Positions 54,735 through 63,534 of a stretch of 64,000 nucleotides of DNA are shown here, piece by piece. Numbering within the stretch: position 1 is the first letter of the stretch; every line of letters starts with the position of its first letter. The notes below the pieces were generated by a model, which did not search any database, was not told the DNA's origin, and saw only the letters and a list, made by a program, of their open reading frames with translations. Made by a program: the position numbers and the translations under genes. The DNA comes from Snodgrassella communis (GTDB lineage Bacteria; Pseudomonadota; Gammaproteobacteria; Burkholderiales; Neisseriaceae): contig NZ_CAJZCD010000004.1 of NCBI RefSeq assembly GCF_914768045.1, positions 31,918 to 95,917 on the forward strand, read 5' to 3'.

Positions 54735-55330
54735 CTATGTGCCAATATAGTAACGATTGTTATGAAAAGCTAATGCAACGGCACCGGGCAAAGATGAAAC
54801 TATTGTGCTTACGGTTTTTGTTTTTACATCAATTTTTCGTATTTTTAAATCCAGCGCAATAATTTCCCCACTTGATCGATTAGTAATAAGTAATTTTCCT
54901 GAGTTAGAAAAAGCAATACCTGTTGGTGTGTGGTAGCCATCTGAAATTTTTGAGACTTTCCGTTAGTGACTATTTTTAAAATATCATTATCATGATATGA
55001 GGAGATGCAGATATTATCATCAGCATCAATCGCAATGCCGGCAGGAGCAGAAATATCTGTATAGACGGTTTCATGCTCACCACTGGCTTTAATCTTAGTA
55101 ACCGAGTCGCCAGACCAATTGGTGACATGCATTGCGCCTGTACTCTCAAATGCAATTCCAGTGGAGCTTTAAAAAAGTGCCCACTGTTTTTAATCGGCTT
55201 GTCCTATCTGCGGACGCTTTCGAAGAATTTTCTCTGGTCGTTAATTTGTCCATAGCAACTTTTCCATATAAATATAAAGAACATAAGATGAGAAAAGTAA
55301 GTGCAATAGGATATAAAAAGTTTTTTTCAT
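54735..55330 (-). pseudogene. NHL/SMP-30-like beta-propeller pseudogene with three frameshifts
   Basis: Read with frame changes, the minus strand encodes a signal-like start (LTFLILCSLYLYGK), then VAMDKLTTRENSSK, TGIAFESTGAMHVTNWSG, APAGIAIDADDNICISSY, TPTGIAFSNSGKLLITNRSS and a last segment LPGAVALAFHNNRYYIGT. These are successive NHL-type propeller blades of a secreted protein. Three shifts are needed: in the A-run after the ATG at 55330, near the T/A-run at about 55170, and in the A-run at about 54964. One 95-codon piece remains open. Confidence 0.7.
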
Positions 55331-55882
55331 TATTTGAGTATTTGACTAACAGCTACATTAATATTGCCCTGATTTTATGTCATTGGGTTTGGTTGAGGTG
55401 TTATTGATGTTCAGCGTAATTCTCAGGGGTGATCTTGCTGCTAGAGCGTACACAGAAACTGGAAAATGCTGAAATACTAAATTAGTGATACAGAATAGAT
55501 ATTAAGGGTAGGCTGTTAGCCCGGTTAAGAAAGTTGATCTATCTATGTATTCTGTTTATATGGCTGTTGTTATTGCCAGCTTGTTTTGCGGATTTGGATG
55601 ATGGCTGTTTTTTAGTTTGGCTTGCTATCTGTGCGGATGAAATGACAAAAAATTGCTTGGGTTGTCATGCATATCTGATATCTGATTCAGGTAATGGGTG
55701 ATTGGGTAAGTTAAATCAGAACTGGAATGGTGGTGGTAAGTGGATATATCCGGCTGACTAATGTTTTTTCATGCAAAAGTTGATGTAGTTTGTGATATGG
55801 TGAAACGAAGTAAATTATAATCGTTAGGGATAAAGTAAGTGCAGCGGTTGCTGCTGGTATTATTTAGACGAAAGGGATAGTT
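55331..55882. other. Intergenic region upstream of pta
   Basis: About 550 bases hold no supported gene. Some frames resemble broken coding sequence but nothing recognisable. The pta promoter should lie near the right end. No clear hexamers were chosen. Confidence 0.4.
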
Positions 55883-57583
55883 ATGTCGCAATTTTTGCTG
55901 GTGCCAACCGGCGCTCAAACAGGTCTGACCGCGGTAGGTTTGGGCGTAGCACAGGCTTTTGTGCAGGCCGGACATGTGCCGCTGTATTTCAAACCAGTTG
56001 TTGCGGATGTGGCTGCGGATAATACATCTGCGTTGGTGCAAACTGTATTACAGCAAAATTTGCCTGCGCCACAGTCTCTGGCCAGTCTGGATGAGCGTGT
56101 GTATCAGGGGCAGGCAGATGATGTAGTAGAAGAGTTTGTTGCTGCTTTTTATCAGATGGCAGAAGCGAAACACGATGTGGTGGTGGTTGAAGGGGCTGTG
56201 CCTGAAGCCGGCCGAACTTATCTGCCAGCACAAAATGTGAAGATTGCGGCTGCATTAAATGCACGGGTGATTCTGGTGGCCGCAGTAGCGGAACAGACGC
56301 CGGCAGCGGTGGCTGCCCAGCTGCAATTGGCTATGCATGATTATGCATATGGGCATACTGAAATCAGTGGTTTTATTTTAACTGCTGATGCTCAGCATAC
56401 ACCGGCAGCCGGTTTTGCCGCTGAAGTGCAGGCTGCACTGGCTGCACACGGCAAAAAGCTTGAATGTATCGGTGTGGTTACGGCTATATCCGCTGGTGTG
56501 GATGTGGTTCAGGCTCAAGATGTAGCCAAGGCTGTAGCTGCTCAGTTAAATGCTGAGCTGCTTTGTGGGGAGATGGCAAAACCGGTAGCAGAACATTTGG
56601 CACCGGCGGCATTCCGTTATCAGATGATGGCGCGTGCCCGTGCTGCGAATAAACGCATTGTTCTGCCTGAGGGTAATGAACCACGCACGATTGCTGCGGC
56701 TGCCATTTGTGAAAATAAAGGTATTGCCCGTTGTGTACTGCTGGCGAAAAAAGCTGAGGTGGAAGAAGTAGCGCAGGCGAAAGGAATTACTTTACCCGCC
56801 ACGCTGGAAATCGTTGACCCTGACAGTATCCGTGAACGTTATATTGCACCGATGGTGGAATTGCGAAAGAGCAAGGGATTGACACCGGAACAGGCTGCGG
56901 AACAGTTGCAGGATACGGTAGTTCTGGGCACTATGATGCTGGCTACAGGTGATGTGGATGGTCTGGTATCCGGTGCTGTGCACACCACAGCCAATACTAT
57001 TCGCCCTGCCTTGCAGCTGATTAAGACTGCTCCGGGTGCCAGTCTGGTATCCAGTGTATTCTTTATGCTGATGCCGGATCAGGTGTTGATATATGGTGAC
57101 TGTGCGGTAAATCCGAATCCTACAGCCGAGCAGCTGGCTGATATTGCTATTCAGTCTGCGGATTCTGCTAAAGCATTTGGTATTGAACCAAAAGTGGCGA
57201 TGATTTCTTATTCTACTGGTTCATCTGGCAGTGGTGCTGATGTGGAAACGGTTACGGCTGCCACTAAACTGGCACAGCAAAAACGCCCCGATCTGCATAT
57301 CGACGGACCTTTGCAGTATGATGCGGCTAGTGTGCCGAGCGTGGGCAAACAGAAAGCGCCAGACAGTAAGGTTGCCGGTCAGGCAACGGTATTTGTGTTC
57401 CCCGATTTAAATACCGGTAACACAACTTATAAAGCGGTACAGCGCAGTGCACATGTGCTGAGTGTAGGGCCGATGTTGCAGGGTCTGAACAAACCGGTGA
57501 ACGATTTGTCTCGTGGGGCTCTGATTGAAGATATTGTCTACACTGTTGCGCTGACTGCAATTCAGGCAGTACAGATGAGCTAA
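55883..57583 (+). CDS. pta: Phosphate acetyltransferase
   Basis: The 566-residue protein has an N-terminal P-loop-like/DRTGG-region relative (residues 1-245) and a C-terminal PTA domain. The latter starts [20 protein letters not shown] and continues with [40 protein letters not shown] and [16 protein letters not shown]. It is shorter than E. coli Pta (about 714 residues) because the middle domain is missing or reduced. It interconverts acetyl-CoA and acetyl-phosphate. No ackA is adjacent. AAAGGG precedes the ATG. Confidence 0.94.
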   Translation: MSQFLLVPTGAQTGLTAVGLGVAQAFVQAGHVPLYFKPVVADVAADNTSALVQTVLQQNLPAPQSLASLDERVYQGQADDVVEEFVAAFYQMAEAKHDVVVVEGAVPEAGRTYLPAQNVKIAAALNARVILVAAVAEQTPAAVAAQLQLAMHDYAYGHTEISGFILTADAQHTPAAGFAAEVQAALAAHGKKLECIGVVTAISAGVDVVQAQDVAKAVAAQLNAELLCGEMAKPVAEHLAPAAFRYQMMARARAANKRIVLPEGNEPRTIAAAAICENKGIARCVLLAKKAEVEEVAQAKGITLPATLEIVDPDSIRERYIAPMVELRKSKGLTPEQAAEQLQDTVVLGTMMLATGDVDGLVSGAVHTTANTIRPALQLIKTAPGASLVSSVFFMLMPDQVLIYGDCAVNPNPTAEQLADIAIQSADSAKAFGIEPKVAMISYSTGSSGSGADVETVTAATKLAQQKRPDLHIDGPLQYDAASVPSVGKQKAPDSKVAGQATVFVFPDLNTGNTTYKAVQRSAHVLSVGPMLQGLNKPVNDLSRGALIEDIVYTVALTAIQAVQMS

Positions 57584-57615
57584 ACGGCTTATTGTATTTA
57601 AGTTGTGCAGTATAT

Positions 57616-57649
57616 GGGCAGATGATGGTTATATCATCTGCCCTTTTTT
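57616..57649 (+). terminator. Terminator after pta
   Basis: GGGCAGATGAT (57616-57626) pairs perfectly with ATCATCTGCCC (57633-57643) and is followed by six T residues. Confidence 0.93.
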
Positions 57650-58192
57650 GCTTATGTAGCTATAAAATTCGATAATTTGCTATTTTTGAGCAATATCAAT
57701 AATAGTATTTAAGAAAAATAAGATGATTGTTGTCTTTTGTCGCGCTGGTTTTACAGACTATTGCCAAAATTGTGCTTATAAATTACAGTGTGTAACACAG
57801 GCGTTTCGTCTGAAAAAATCCAAGAATACAGAGGCATAATCTAAAATTTAGAGGATCTTGAAGGTTTTTGATACTCGCCTGCGAATGTTTGCAGGCGGTT
57901 TATTTTTTTCTGCTGTAGCGTTTGTCCAACTGTAATTTTAAGGTGTGCTGGCTGGTTTTTTAGTGCCACCAGTATTCTGAATTATTTATGGTACGTTACG
58001 CTGAGGCTATCTGCTGTGGTGTGAATACAGGCTATGGGTGTTGCGGCTATTGCTGCTATGTTTATGTGGTCTATTACTGGTAATTGTTTATTTGATTCAG
58101 AATAGATGTCTTAGTAAATATTATGAGCCGGTTTAAGGAAATTTTTTGCGGTATGGGTTCTAACAGTAGGGTGTGATATCAGGGAAGTTGAG
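57650..58192. other. Intergenic region holding an orphan terminator
   Basis: About 540 bases have no protein gene. A good terminator-like hairpin at 57876-57909 has no gene before it. The rest shows no further structure that I can support. Confidence 0.5.
57876..57909 (+). terminator. Orphan terminator, possible end of a small RNA
   Basis: CGCCTGC (57876-57882) pairs with GCAGGCG (57891-57897), followed by GTTTATTTTTTT. No ORF precedes it. The nearest plus-strand gene, pta, already has its own terminator 230 bases upstream. Confidence 0.6.
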
Positions 58193-58465
58193 CTATTTTT
58201 TTAAAGCCAGTTTGATGTGGGGCTTTTGTGCTTTGATTTCTGGCGCGAATGATTTACTGGTTATGGCAATTTGCGCGCGCTGTGCGTCGGAGAGTAGGCC
58301 AGACCAGTCTCCATCCAGATACCACTGTTCGCCGAAATCCTCACAGGGATGAGGAATACGGATGCTGCCATTACCGCATTGCAGATCATCGGCACGGCAG
58401 TATTTGTCGCAGCCCCAACAGATTCGTTCGGGATGTTTAGGATGTAATGGAAAAACCTTAGCCAT
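58193..58465 (-). CDS. DUF3079 family protein
   Basis: The 90-residue protein starts MAKVFPLHPKHPERICWGCD and has the DUF3079 cysteines (CWGCDKYC, DLQCGNG, HPCEDFGEQW). The four or more conserved cysteines suggest metal binding. No function is known for the family. It stands alone, convergent with pta across the orphan terminator. Confidence 0.88.
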   Translation of the reverse strand: MAKVFPLHPKHPERICWGCDKYCRADDLQCGNGSIRIPHPCEDFGEQWYLDGDWSGLLSDAQRAQIAITSKSFAPEIKAQKPHIKLALKK

Positions 58466-58638
58466 GATAGGGGATACCTGTTATGAGTTATATAGAGGTT
58501 ATACTTGCTGGGCTGGATTTATTCAAGAAACGGATAAATGAATACTGTGTAATGTTTTGTTTGGATTAATTGCTGGCGCTAAGGGATACAGGCCGATACC
58601 TCGGGATAAGGCTTCAGCTCAAAGAAAATAGGTGCGCA

Positions 58639-59754
58639 ATGAAACAATTTGATGTTGCGGTGCTGGGTGGTGGTTTATTGGGGCGTCTGACTGCGTGGTT
58701 ACTGGCAGATCAGGGCTGCAAGGTGGTATTGCTCAATGCTGGTAAGCGTAATGGTGAAGAGGCTGCTGCTTTTGCTGCTGCCGCGATGCTGGCACCAACA
58801 GCTGAAGCGGTGGACGCAACGCCGCTGGTGGTACAGCTAGGCTATGCCAGCTTGCCCATCTGGCGCCAGTGGGTGAATTCATTTCCGACACCGGTATTCA
58901 TGCAGCAAAATGGTTCGCTGATTGTGTGGCATGCGCAGGATCAGGCTTTGGCCAAGCAATTTTCCCAGCATTTGCAACGAGCCCATCAGGACAGTAGTGT
59001 CTGGCGGCTATGGCACAATCAGGAGATTAGTGAACACGAACCACAGCTGGCCGGCCGCTTTCAGCAAGGACTGTTTTTGCCGACGGAAGGGCAACTGGAT
59101 AACCGTCAGATTCTGCTGGCTCTGGCGGATGAGCTCGACCGGTTACAGGTGAACTGCCATTGGGGGTGTAGGCGTGATTTGGCGGAATGTGCTGCTTTGG
59201 CACACTGGACACTGGATTGTCGTGGCTACGGTGGCAAAAGTAACTGGAATCGCTACGGTCAAAGCCGCTTACGTGGGGTACGAGGAGAAGTATTACGTGT
59301 TTATGCGCCGGATATTGAGCTTCGGCGACCAGTTCGGGTATTGCATCCGCGCTATCCAATTTATATTGCACCCAAGCAGAATAAGCTGTTTGTTATTGGG
59401 GCTACGCAGATTGAAAGTGAAGATGACAGTAATCTGAGTGTACGCAGTGGTTTGGAGCTGATGTCTGCTCTGCATACGGTTCATCCGGCCTTTGGTGAGG
59501 CACGGATTCTGGAAAGTCTGGCTGAGCTGCGGCCTACGCTTAATCATGAAAATCCGGAAATACGCTATGATAAGCTGAGTCGTGTTGTCATGGTTAATGG
59601 TCTGTTCCGACATGGTTTTATGATTTCACCTGCGGTGAGTATTGCTACGGTGCGTGTATTGCAGGCTTTGATGCAACAGCAGCCATTACCTGATGCTCAG
59701 GCGTGCTATGACATTGATGTTTTACCCGTCAATCAAAATGGGGAAGGGAATTGA
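58639..59754 (+). CDS. thiO: Glycine oxidase
   Basis: The 371-residue flavoprotein starts with the dinucleotide motif FDVAVLGGGLLGRLTAWLLA. It has AAAMLAPTAEA, PTEGQLDNRQILLALADEL, the DCRGYGG segment, and a C-terminal GLFRHGFMISPAVS that holds the substrate arginine. ThiO oxidises glycine to iminoglycine for thiazole synthesis. An inner ATG is preferred because 23 upstream residues are not family-like. It overlaps thiS as TGATG. No TPP riboswitch was recognised upstream. Confidence 0.92.
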   Translation: MKQFDVAVLGGGLLGRLTAWLLADQGCKVVLLNAGKRNGEEAAAFAAAAMLAPTAEAVDATPLVVQLGYASLPIWRQWVNSFPTPVFMQQNGSLIVWHAQDQALAKQFSQHLQRAHQDSSVWRLWHNQEISEHEPQLAGRFQQGLFLPTEGQLDNRQILLALADELDRLQVNCHWGCRRDLAECAALAHWTLDCRGYGGKSNWNRYGQSRLRGVRGEVLRVYAPDIELRRPVRVLHPRYPIYIAPKQNKLFVIGATQIESEDDSNLSVRSGLELMSALHTVHPAFGEARILESLAELRPTLNHENPEIRYDKLSRVVMVNGLFRHGFMISPAVSIATVRVLQALMQQQPLPDAQACYDIDVLPVNQNGEGN

Positions 59755-59948
59755 TGCATATTTGTGTTAATGATGAGGTAATTGATTTTGATGGCCAGAC
59801 TGTCGCTGATCTGGTGGAGTATCTGATGCCTGAAACGCCATTTGCTGTTGCTGTAAATACATCTTTTGTGACCAGAAAGCAGTATTCAAGCTATCATTTA
59901 CAACCGCAGGACAGGGTGGATATTGTAAGCCCGGTAGTGGGCGGCTAG
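59754..59948 (+). CDS. thiS: Sulfur carrier protein ThiS
   Basis: The 64-residue ubiquitin-like protein starts MHICVNDEVIDFDGQTVADL and ends in VSPVVGG, the Gly-Gly tail that ThiF adenylates and that carries the thiocarboxylate. It donates sulfur to ThiG. A GGGAAGGGAA stretch lies before the ATG, which overlaps the thiO stop. No thiF is nearby. Confidence 0.94.
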   Translation: MHICVNDEVIDFDGQTVADLVEYLMPETPFAVAVNTSFVTRKQYSSYHLQPQDRVDIVSPVVGG

Positions 59949-60309
59949 TATATTGGCTGCGGTTCTGATTTTATTTTAGAAGCTCCGCTTGAATACAGGT
60001 TTTTCGCTATTCGGCTAGGGATAGTCTTTGCATGCTGATAAATCAATTTAGTCTGTTAATTTCTAAATGAATTGATGTTTGTGGCTGGAAAGATATGCTA
60101 AAAATATGCTTTTGTGTTTATAAATAAAATCAGCTTGCAGATAGATGAATGAGCAGACAGATTTTTTTGCCACTGGTATTTAAGTTGCTGTGGCTTTGAA
60201 GGGTAAATTAGCTTGAATTAGTCTCTGATCTACATTTACACTTGCGACTTTGTTATAAACTAATTAATAAAAAATAATATTAATTATTATATTAAGAGGA
60301 ATTAAGTTT
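59949..60309. other. AT-rich spacer between thiS and the YagU-like gene
   Basis: About 360 bases show no gene and no clear terminator. The gap interrupts the usual thiO-thiS-thiG order. Confidence 0.5.
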
Positions 60310-60837
60310 ATGTCTGATCTGTTTGCTCGCACTCAGCCAGCCAGTCGCCATTATGGGGTGGCTTTTCTGGCCGGTATTATGGGTGGTCTGATTTCAGCTT
60401 TTGTGAAATCCGGTACGGAGGGCGTGATGCCGCCACGCACGCCAGACCGTGTGGCTCCGCCAATTCAGATGATTCAGGATATGGGCATTGATATGCACAA
60501 TATGATCTACACTTATTCTGATCAGGTAGTGAACTGGGGCGGCAGTGCTGTGCATATTCTGTTTTCGATTGCATGGGCGGTGATTTACTGTGTGGCTGCG
60601 GAGATTTTTCCTAAAGTCAAGCTGTGGCAGGGGCTGGCGTTTGGTATCGGGGTGACTATTCTGTTTCACGGTATGATGTTGCCGATACTGAATCTGTCAC
60701 CGGCACTATGGAATCTGCCGTTTGATGAGCTGTTTTCTGAGCTGGTAGGTACGCTGTTATGGATGTGGACGATTGAGGTTTTCCGCCGTGATCTGCGTAG
60801 CCGCCTGACCAAGAAACCAGATCCGGAATTTCAGTAA
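60310..60837 (+). CDS. YagU-like (DUF1440) inner-membrane protein
   Basis: The 175-residue protein has helices around HYGVAFLAGIMGGLISAFVK, VHILFSIAWAVIYCVAAEIF and LAFGIGVTILFHGMMLPILN, and the DUF1440 block PPRTPDRVAPPIQMIQDMGI. E. coli YagU contributes to acid resistance. AGAGGAATTAAGTTT carries the ribosome-binding site. It lies between thiS and thiG with its own spacers, so it is probably a separate unit inserted in the thi cluster. Confidence 0.87.
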   Translation: MSDLFARTQPASRHYGVAFLAGIMGGLISAFVKSGTEGVMPPRTPDRVAPPIQMIQDMGIDMHNMIYTYSDQVVNWGGSAVHILFSIAWAVIYCVAAEIFPKVKLWQGLAFGIGVTILFHGMMLPILNLSPALWNLPFDELFSELVGTLLWMWTIEVFRRDLRSRLTKKPDPEFQ

Positions 60838-61242
60838 GCTTTGTCTGATTTTCCACACGTGGCGGTTAAGTATAATTGTCGGCTGGCAGGTCAAATCTGA
60901 TATCTGTAGTTAATCGCATTGTGCTCATGTTTATTCTGAGATTGGGAAATATCTGTTGTTTCTGACCGCTATTTTCTTATTATGAAGATTTACATGGGCA
61001 TAACGGTAAGTAGTGTTACGAGTTATTATTTTAGGTACTGTATCACGCCATAAACATGAATAGTTATCAGCGGTAATTCTTTTGGCATAAGCTGGCGTGT
61101 GGTAAGCTTATTCAATGTTATTCTGTCTGATAAAACAGATGCAAAGTGGTTGTTCTGGTTATAAAATCTAATTCTTTTCACTCAGGATGGCTGCCGGTTG
61201 TTTGGGTGTATTTGTTAATGTTATGTGCAGAGGGGAAGGCTT
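60838..61242. other. Spacer between the YagU-like gene and thiG
   Basis: About 400 bases hold no supported gene. The thiG promoter must lie here. No TPP riboswitch core (CTGAGA with ACCTGA) was seen. Confidence 0.45.
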
Positions 61243-62037
61243 ATGGCTTTGCAACTTTATGATAAGCAGTTTGATAGTCGTTTGTTGTTGGGCACTGCTG
61301 CTTATCCTAATCCGGACGTGCTGCGCGCAGCAGTAAGAAAAGCGCAACCAGCCATGATTACTGTAGCGTTACGCCGGCAGGCGGCTAGCTCAGCCGAGCA
61401 TGGGCAGGGTTTATGGGGTTTGTTACAGGAGCTGGCTTTGCCTATTCTTCCCAATACCGCCGGTTGTCTGAGTGTGGAAGAGGCGGTGACTACGGCACAG
61501 ATGGCGCGCGAAGTATTTGAAACTGATTGGATCAAGCTGGAATTGATTGGTGACGATGATACTTTGCAGCCAGATGTATTTCAATTGGTACAGGCGGCGG
61601 ATATTCTGATTAAGGCTGGTTTTAAGGTATTACCGTATTGTACAGAAGATTTAATTGTCTGCCGTCGTTTGCTGGATGTTGGTTGTCAGGCACTGATGCC
61701 CTGGGCTGCTCCGATTGGCACAGGTCTGGGGCCGGTACATGAATACGCCCTACATGTGTTGCGTGAACGTTTGCCAGATATTCCGCTGCTTGTGGATGCT
61801 GGATTGGGGTTACCTTCACATGCAGCAAAAGTCATGGAATGGGGCTTTGATGGTGTATTGCTTAATACGGCAGTTTCGCGCAGTGGTTATCCGGTAATGA
61901 TGGCCGAGGCGTTTGCGCAGGCGGTTAATGCTGGTCGGCTGGCTTATGAAGCGGAACCAGTAGTGCCACGGCATAATGCGCAGGCTTCTACGCCACAGGT
62001 TGGGCAGCCATTCTGGCACTATCCTGAATACGAATAA
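61243..62037 (+). CDS. thiG: Thiazole synthase
   Basis: The 264-residue TIM-barrel protein starts MALQLYDKQFDSRLLLGTAA. It has PNTAGCLSVEEAVTTAQMAR, the Schiff-base lysine segment TDWIKLELIGDD, PYCTEDLIVCRRLLDVGCQA, and GVLLNTAVSRS. It joins deoxyxylulose phosphate, iminoglycine from ThiO and sulfur from ThiS. AGGGGAAGG sits just before the ATG. It is separated from thiO-thiS by the YagU-like gene. Confidence 0.95.
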   Translation: MALQLYDKQFDSRLLLGTAAYPNPDVLRAAVRKAQPAMITVALRRQAASSAEHGQGLWGLLQELALPILPNTAGCLSVEEAVTTAQMAREVFETDWIKLELIGDDDTLQPDVFQLVQAADILIKAGFKVLPYCTEDLIVCRRLLDVGCQALMPWAAPIGTGLGPVHEYALHVLRERLPDIPLLVDAGLGLPSHAAKVMEWGFDGVLLNTAVSRSGYPVMMAEAFAQAVNAGRLAYEAEPVVPRHNAQASTPQVGQPFWHYPEYE

Positions 62038-62042
62038 TAGAA

Positions 62043-62066
62043 AATAAAGCGCGAAAGCGCTTTATT
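62043..62066. terminator. Terminator with GAAA tetraloop after thiG
   Basis: AATAAAGCGC pairs with GCGCTTTATT around a GAAA loop, with T-rich flanks on both strands. Confidence 0.85.
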
Positions 62067-62084
62067 GTTTATTGTCAATCATCT

Positions 62085-62128
62085 TGTCCTGTTTAGCTGC
62101 ATTTATGGCAGTTAAACAGGACAGATTT
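62085..62128. terminator. Second hairpin between thiG and cycA
   Basis: TGTCCTGTTTA (62085-62095) pairs with TAAACAGGACA (62113-62123), with an inner CTGC/GCAG. A T run follows on the plus strand. It backs up thiG termination and lies just past the cycA stop. Confidence 0.75.
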
Positions 62129-62133
62129 TTCTG

Positions 62134-63534
62134 TTAATGGGATTTATTAGTGCTGTCTGAATAGGCAATGCATTTTTTCAGTTGCTGACGATACAGGGGC
62201 AGGAATATGGTCAGCAGAATGAACCAGACCGGTGTTGCTACTAAGCCGGTAAGGGTATCCTTATCCTGGCTGAACAGGTACAGCGCAAATATAAAGAAAA
62301 TCAGACATGCATAACACATGGGTATGCCAAAAGGCATTTTGTAGACTGAGCGCGCATGAGCCTCTGGATAAAGCTTGCGGTAACGCAGGTAGGCAATCAG
62401 AATAACTGCCCAGACAAAGATAAAACAGATGCTGGATACAGTTGTAACGATGGTGAATACTTTCATAACATCACCTTCGGCATAGAGCAGTCCAATACCG
62501 ATCAGCAGCAGCGCGCAGGAGTAGAATAAACCGTTTTGTGGTACGCCACTGGCAGACAGTCGCGCAAAGGCTTTCGGCGCAACGCCATTTTTCGATAAAC
62601 CGTACAGCATACGGCCAGTGGAAAACATGCCACTATTGGCCGAGGATAAGGCTGAAGTCAGCACGACAAAATTAATAATCGATGCTGCGGCACTGATGCC
62701 AATCAGGGTGAACATATTCACAAACGGGCTACGGTCTGGTGCCACCTTGCTCCACGGGGTAACTGTCATGATGATGGTTAAGGCCAGTACATAAAAGACA
62801 ATCACGCGCACTGGTATTTTATTGATGGCTGCTGGCAGGGTAGTGTTAGGATCATCTGTTTCGGCAGATGCGGTGCCAACCAGTTCAATACCAACAAAGG
62901 CGAAGATGGCAATCTGAAAGGCAGCAAAAAAACCAGACCAGCCATGTGGCATCCAGCCACCATAGGACCATAAATTGCTGATTCGTGCCGGAATGCCGCT
63001 GGGGCCGACAAAGCCGCTGAGTAATAGATAGCCGCCACAGCCAATCAGTGCCAGAATAGCCAGAATCTTGATCAGTGCAAACCAGAATTCCAGCTCACCA
63101 AACAGTTTGACGGATAACAGATTCAATGTCAGCAGGACAATAATACATATGATACCGGGCAGCCAGAGTGGGATTTCTGGCCACCAGAACTGGGTATAGC
63201 CGGTAATGGCCACGATATCGGCCATGCCAATCACAACCCAGCAAAACCAGTATGACCAGCCAACATAATAGCCAACAGTGGGATTAAGAATATCAGTGAT
63301 GAAGTCGACAAAAGATTTGTACTGCAAGTTGTGCAATAGCAGCTCACCCATGGCACGCATAACGAAAAACAGAAATGCGCCGATGATGATATAGGTAAGC
63401 AGTACAGATGGTCCTGCCAGACTGATGGTGCGGCCTGAACCCATAAAAAGGCCGGTACCGATTGCTCCGCCAATGGCAATTAGCTGTAAATGTCGGTTTT
63501 TCAGTGTACGTTTTAACTCGGGTGGCCGGTTCAT
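62134..63534 (-). CDS. cycA: D-serine/D-alanine/glycine:H+ symporter
   Basis: The 466-residue APC-family permease closely follows E. coli CycA, with LIAIGGAIGTGLFMGSGRTI, SYWFCWVVIGMADIVAITGY, FAFVGIELVGTASAETDDPN and SANSGMFSTGRMLYGLSKNG. It imports small neutral amino acids, including D-serine and glycine, which could feed ThiO with glycine. It has 12 helices. CycA is the best match among the amino-acid permeases. Other close members (AroP-like) fit less well. Confidence 0.9.
   Translation of the reverse strand: MNRPPELKRTLKNRHLQLIAIGGAIGTGLFMGSGRTISLAGPSVLLTYIIIGAFLFFVMRAMGELLLHNLQYKSFVDFITDILNPTVGYYVGWSYWFCWVVIGMADIVAITGYTQFWWPEIPLWLPGIICIIVLLTLNLLSVKLFGELEFWFALIKILAILALIGCGGYLLLSGFVGPSGIPARISNLWSYGGWMPHGWSGFFAAFQIAIFAFVGIELVGTASAETDDPNTTLPAAINKIPVRVIVFYVLALTIIMTVTPWSKVAPDRSPFVNMFTLIGISAAASIINFVVLTSALSSANSGMFSTGRMLYGLSKNGVAPKAFARLSASGVPQNGLFYSCALLLIGIGLLYAEGDVMKVFTIVTTVSSICFIFVWAVILIAYLRYRKLYPEAHARSVYKMPFGIPMCYACLIFFIFALYLFSQDKDTLTGLVATPVWFILLTIFLPLYRQQLKKCIAYSDSTNKSH

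Noticed and set aside
58466..58638. Possible TPP riboswitch before thiO
   Set aside because: The conserved CTGAGA and ACCTGA core elements are not present.
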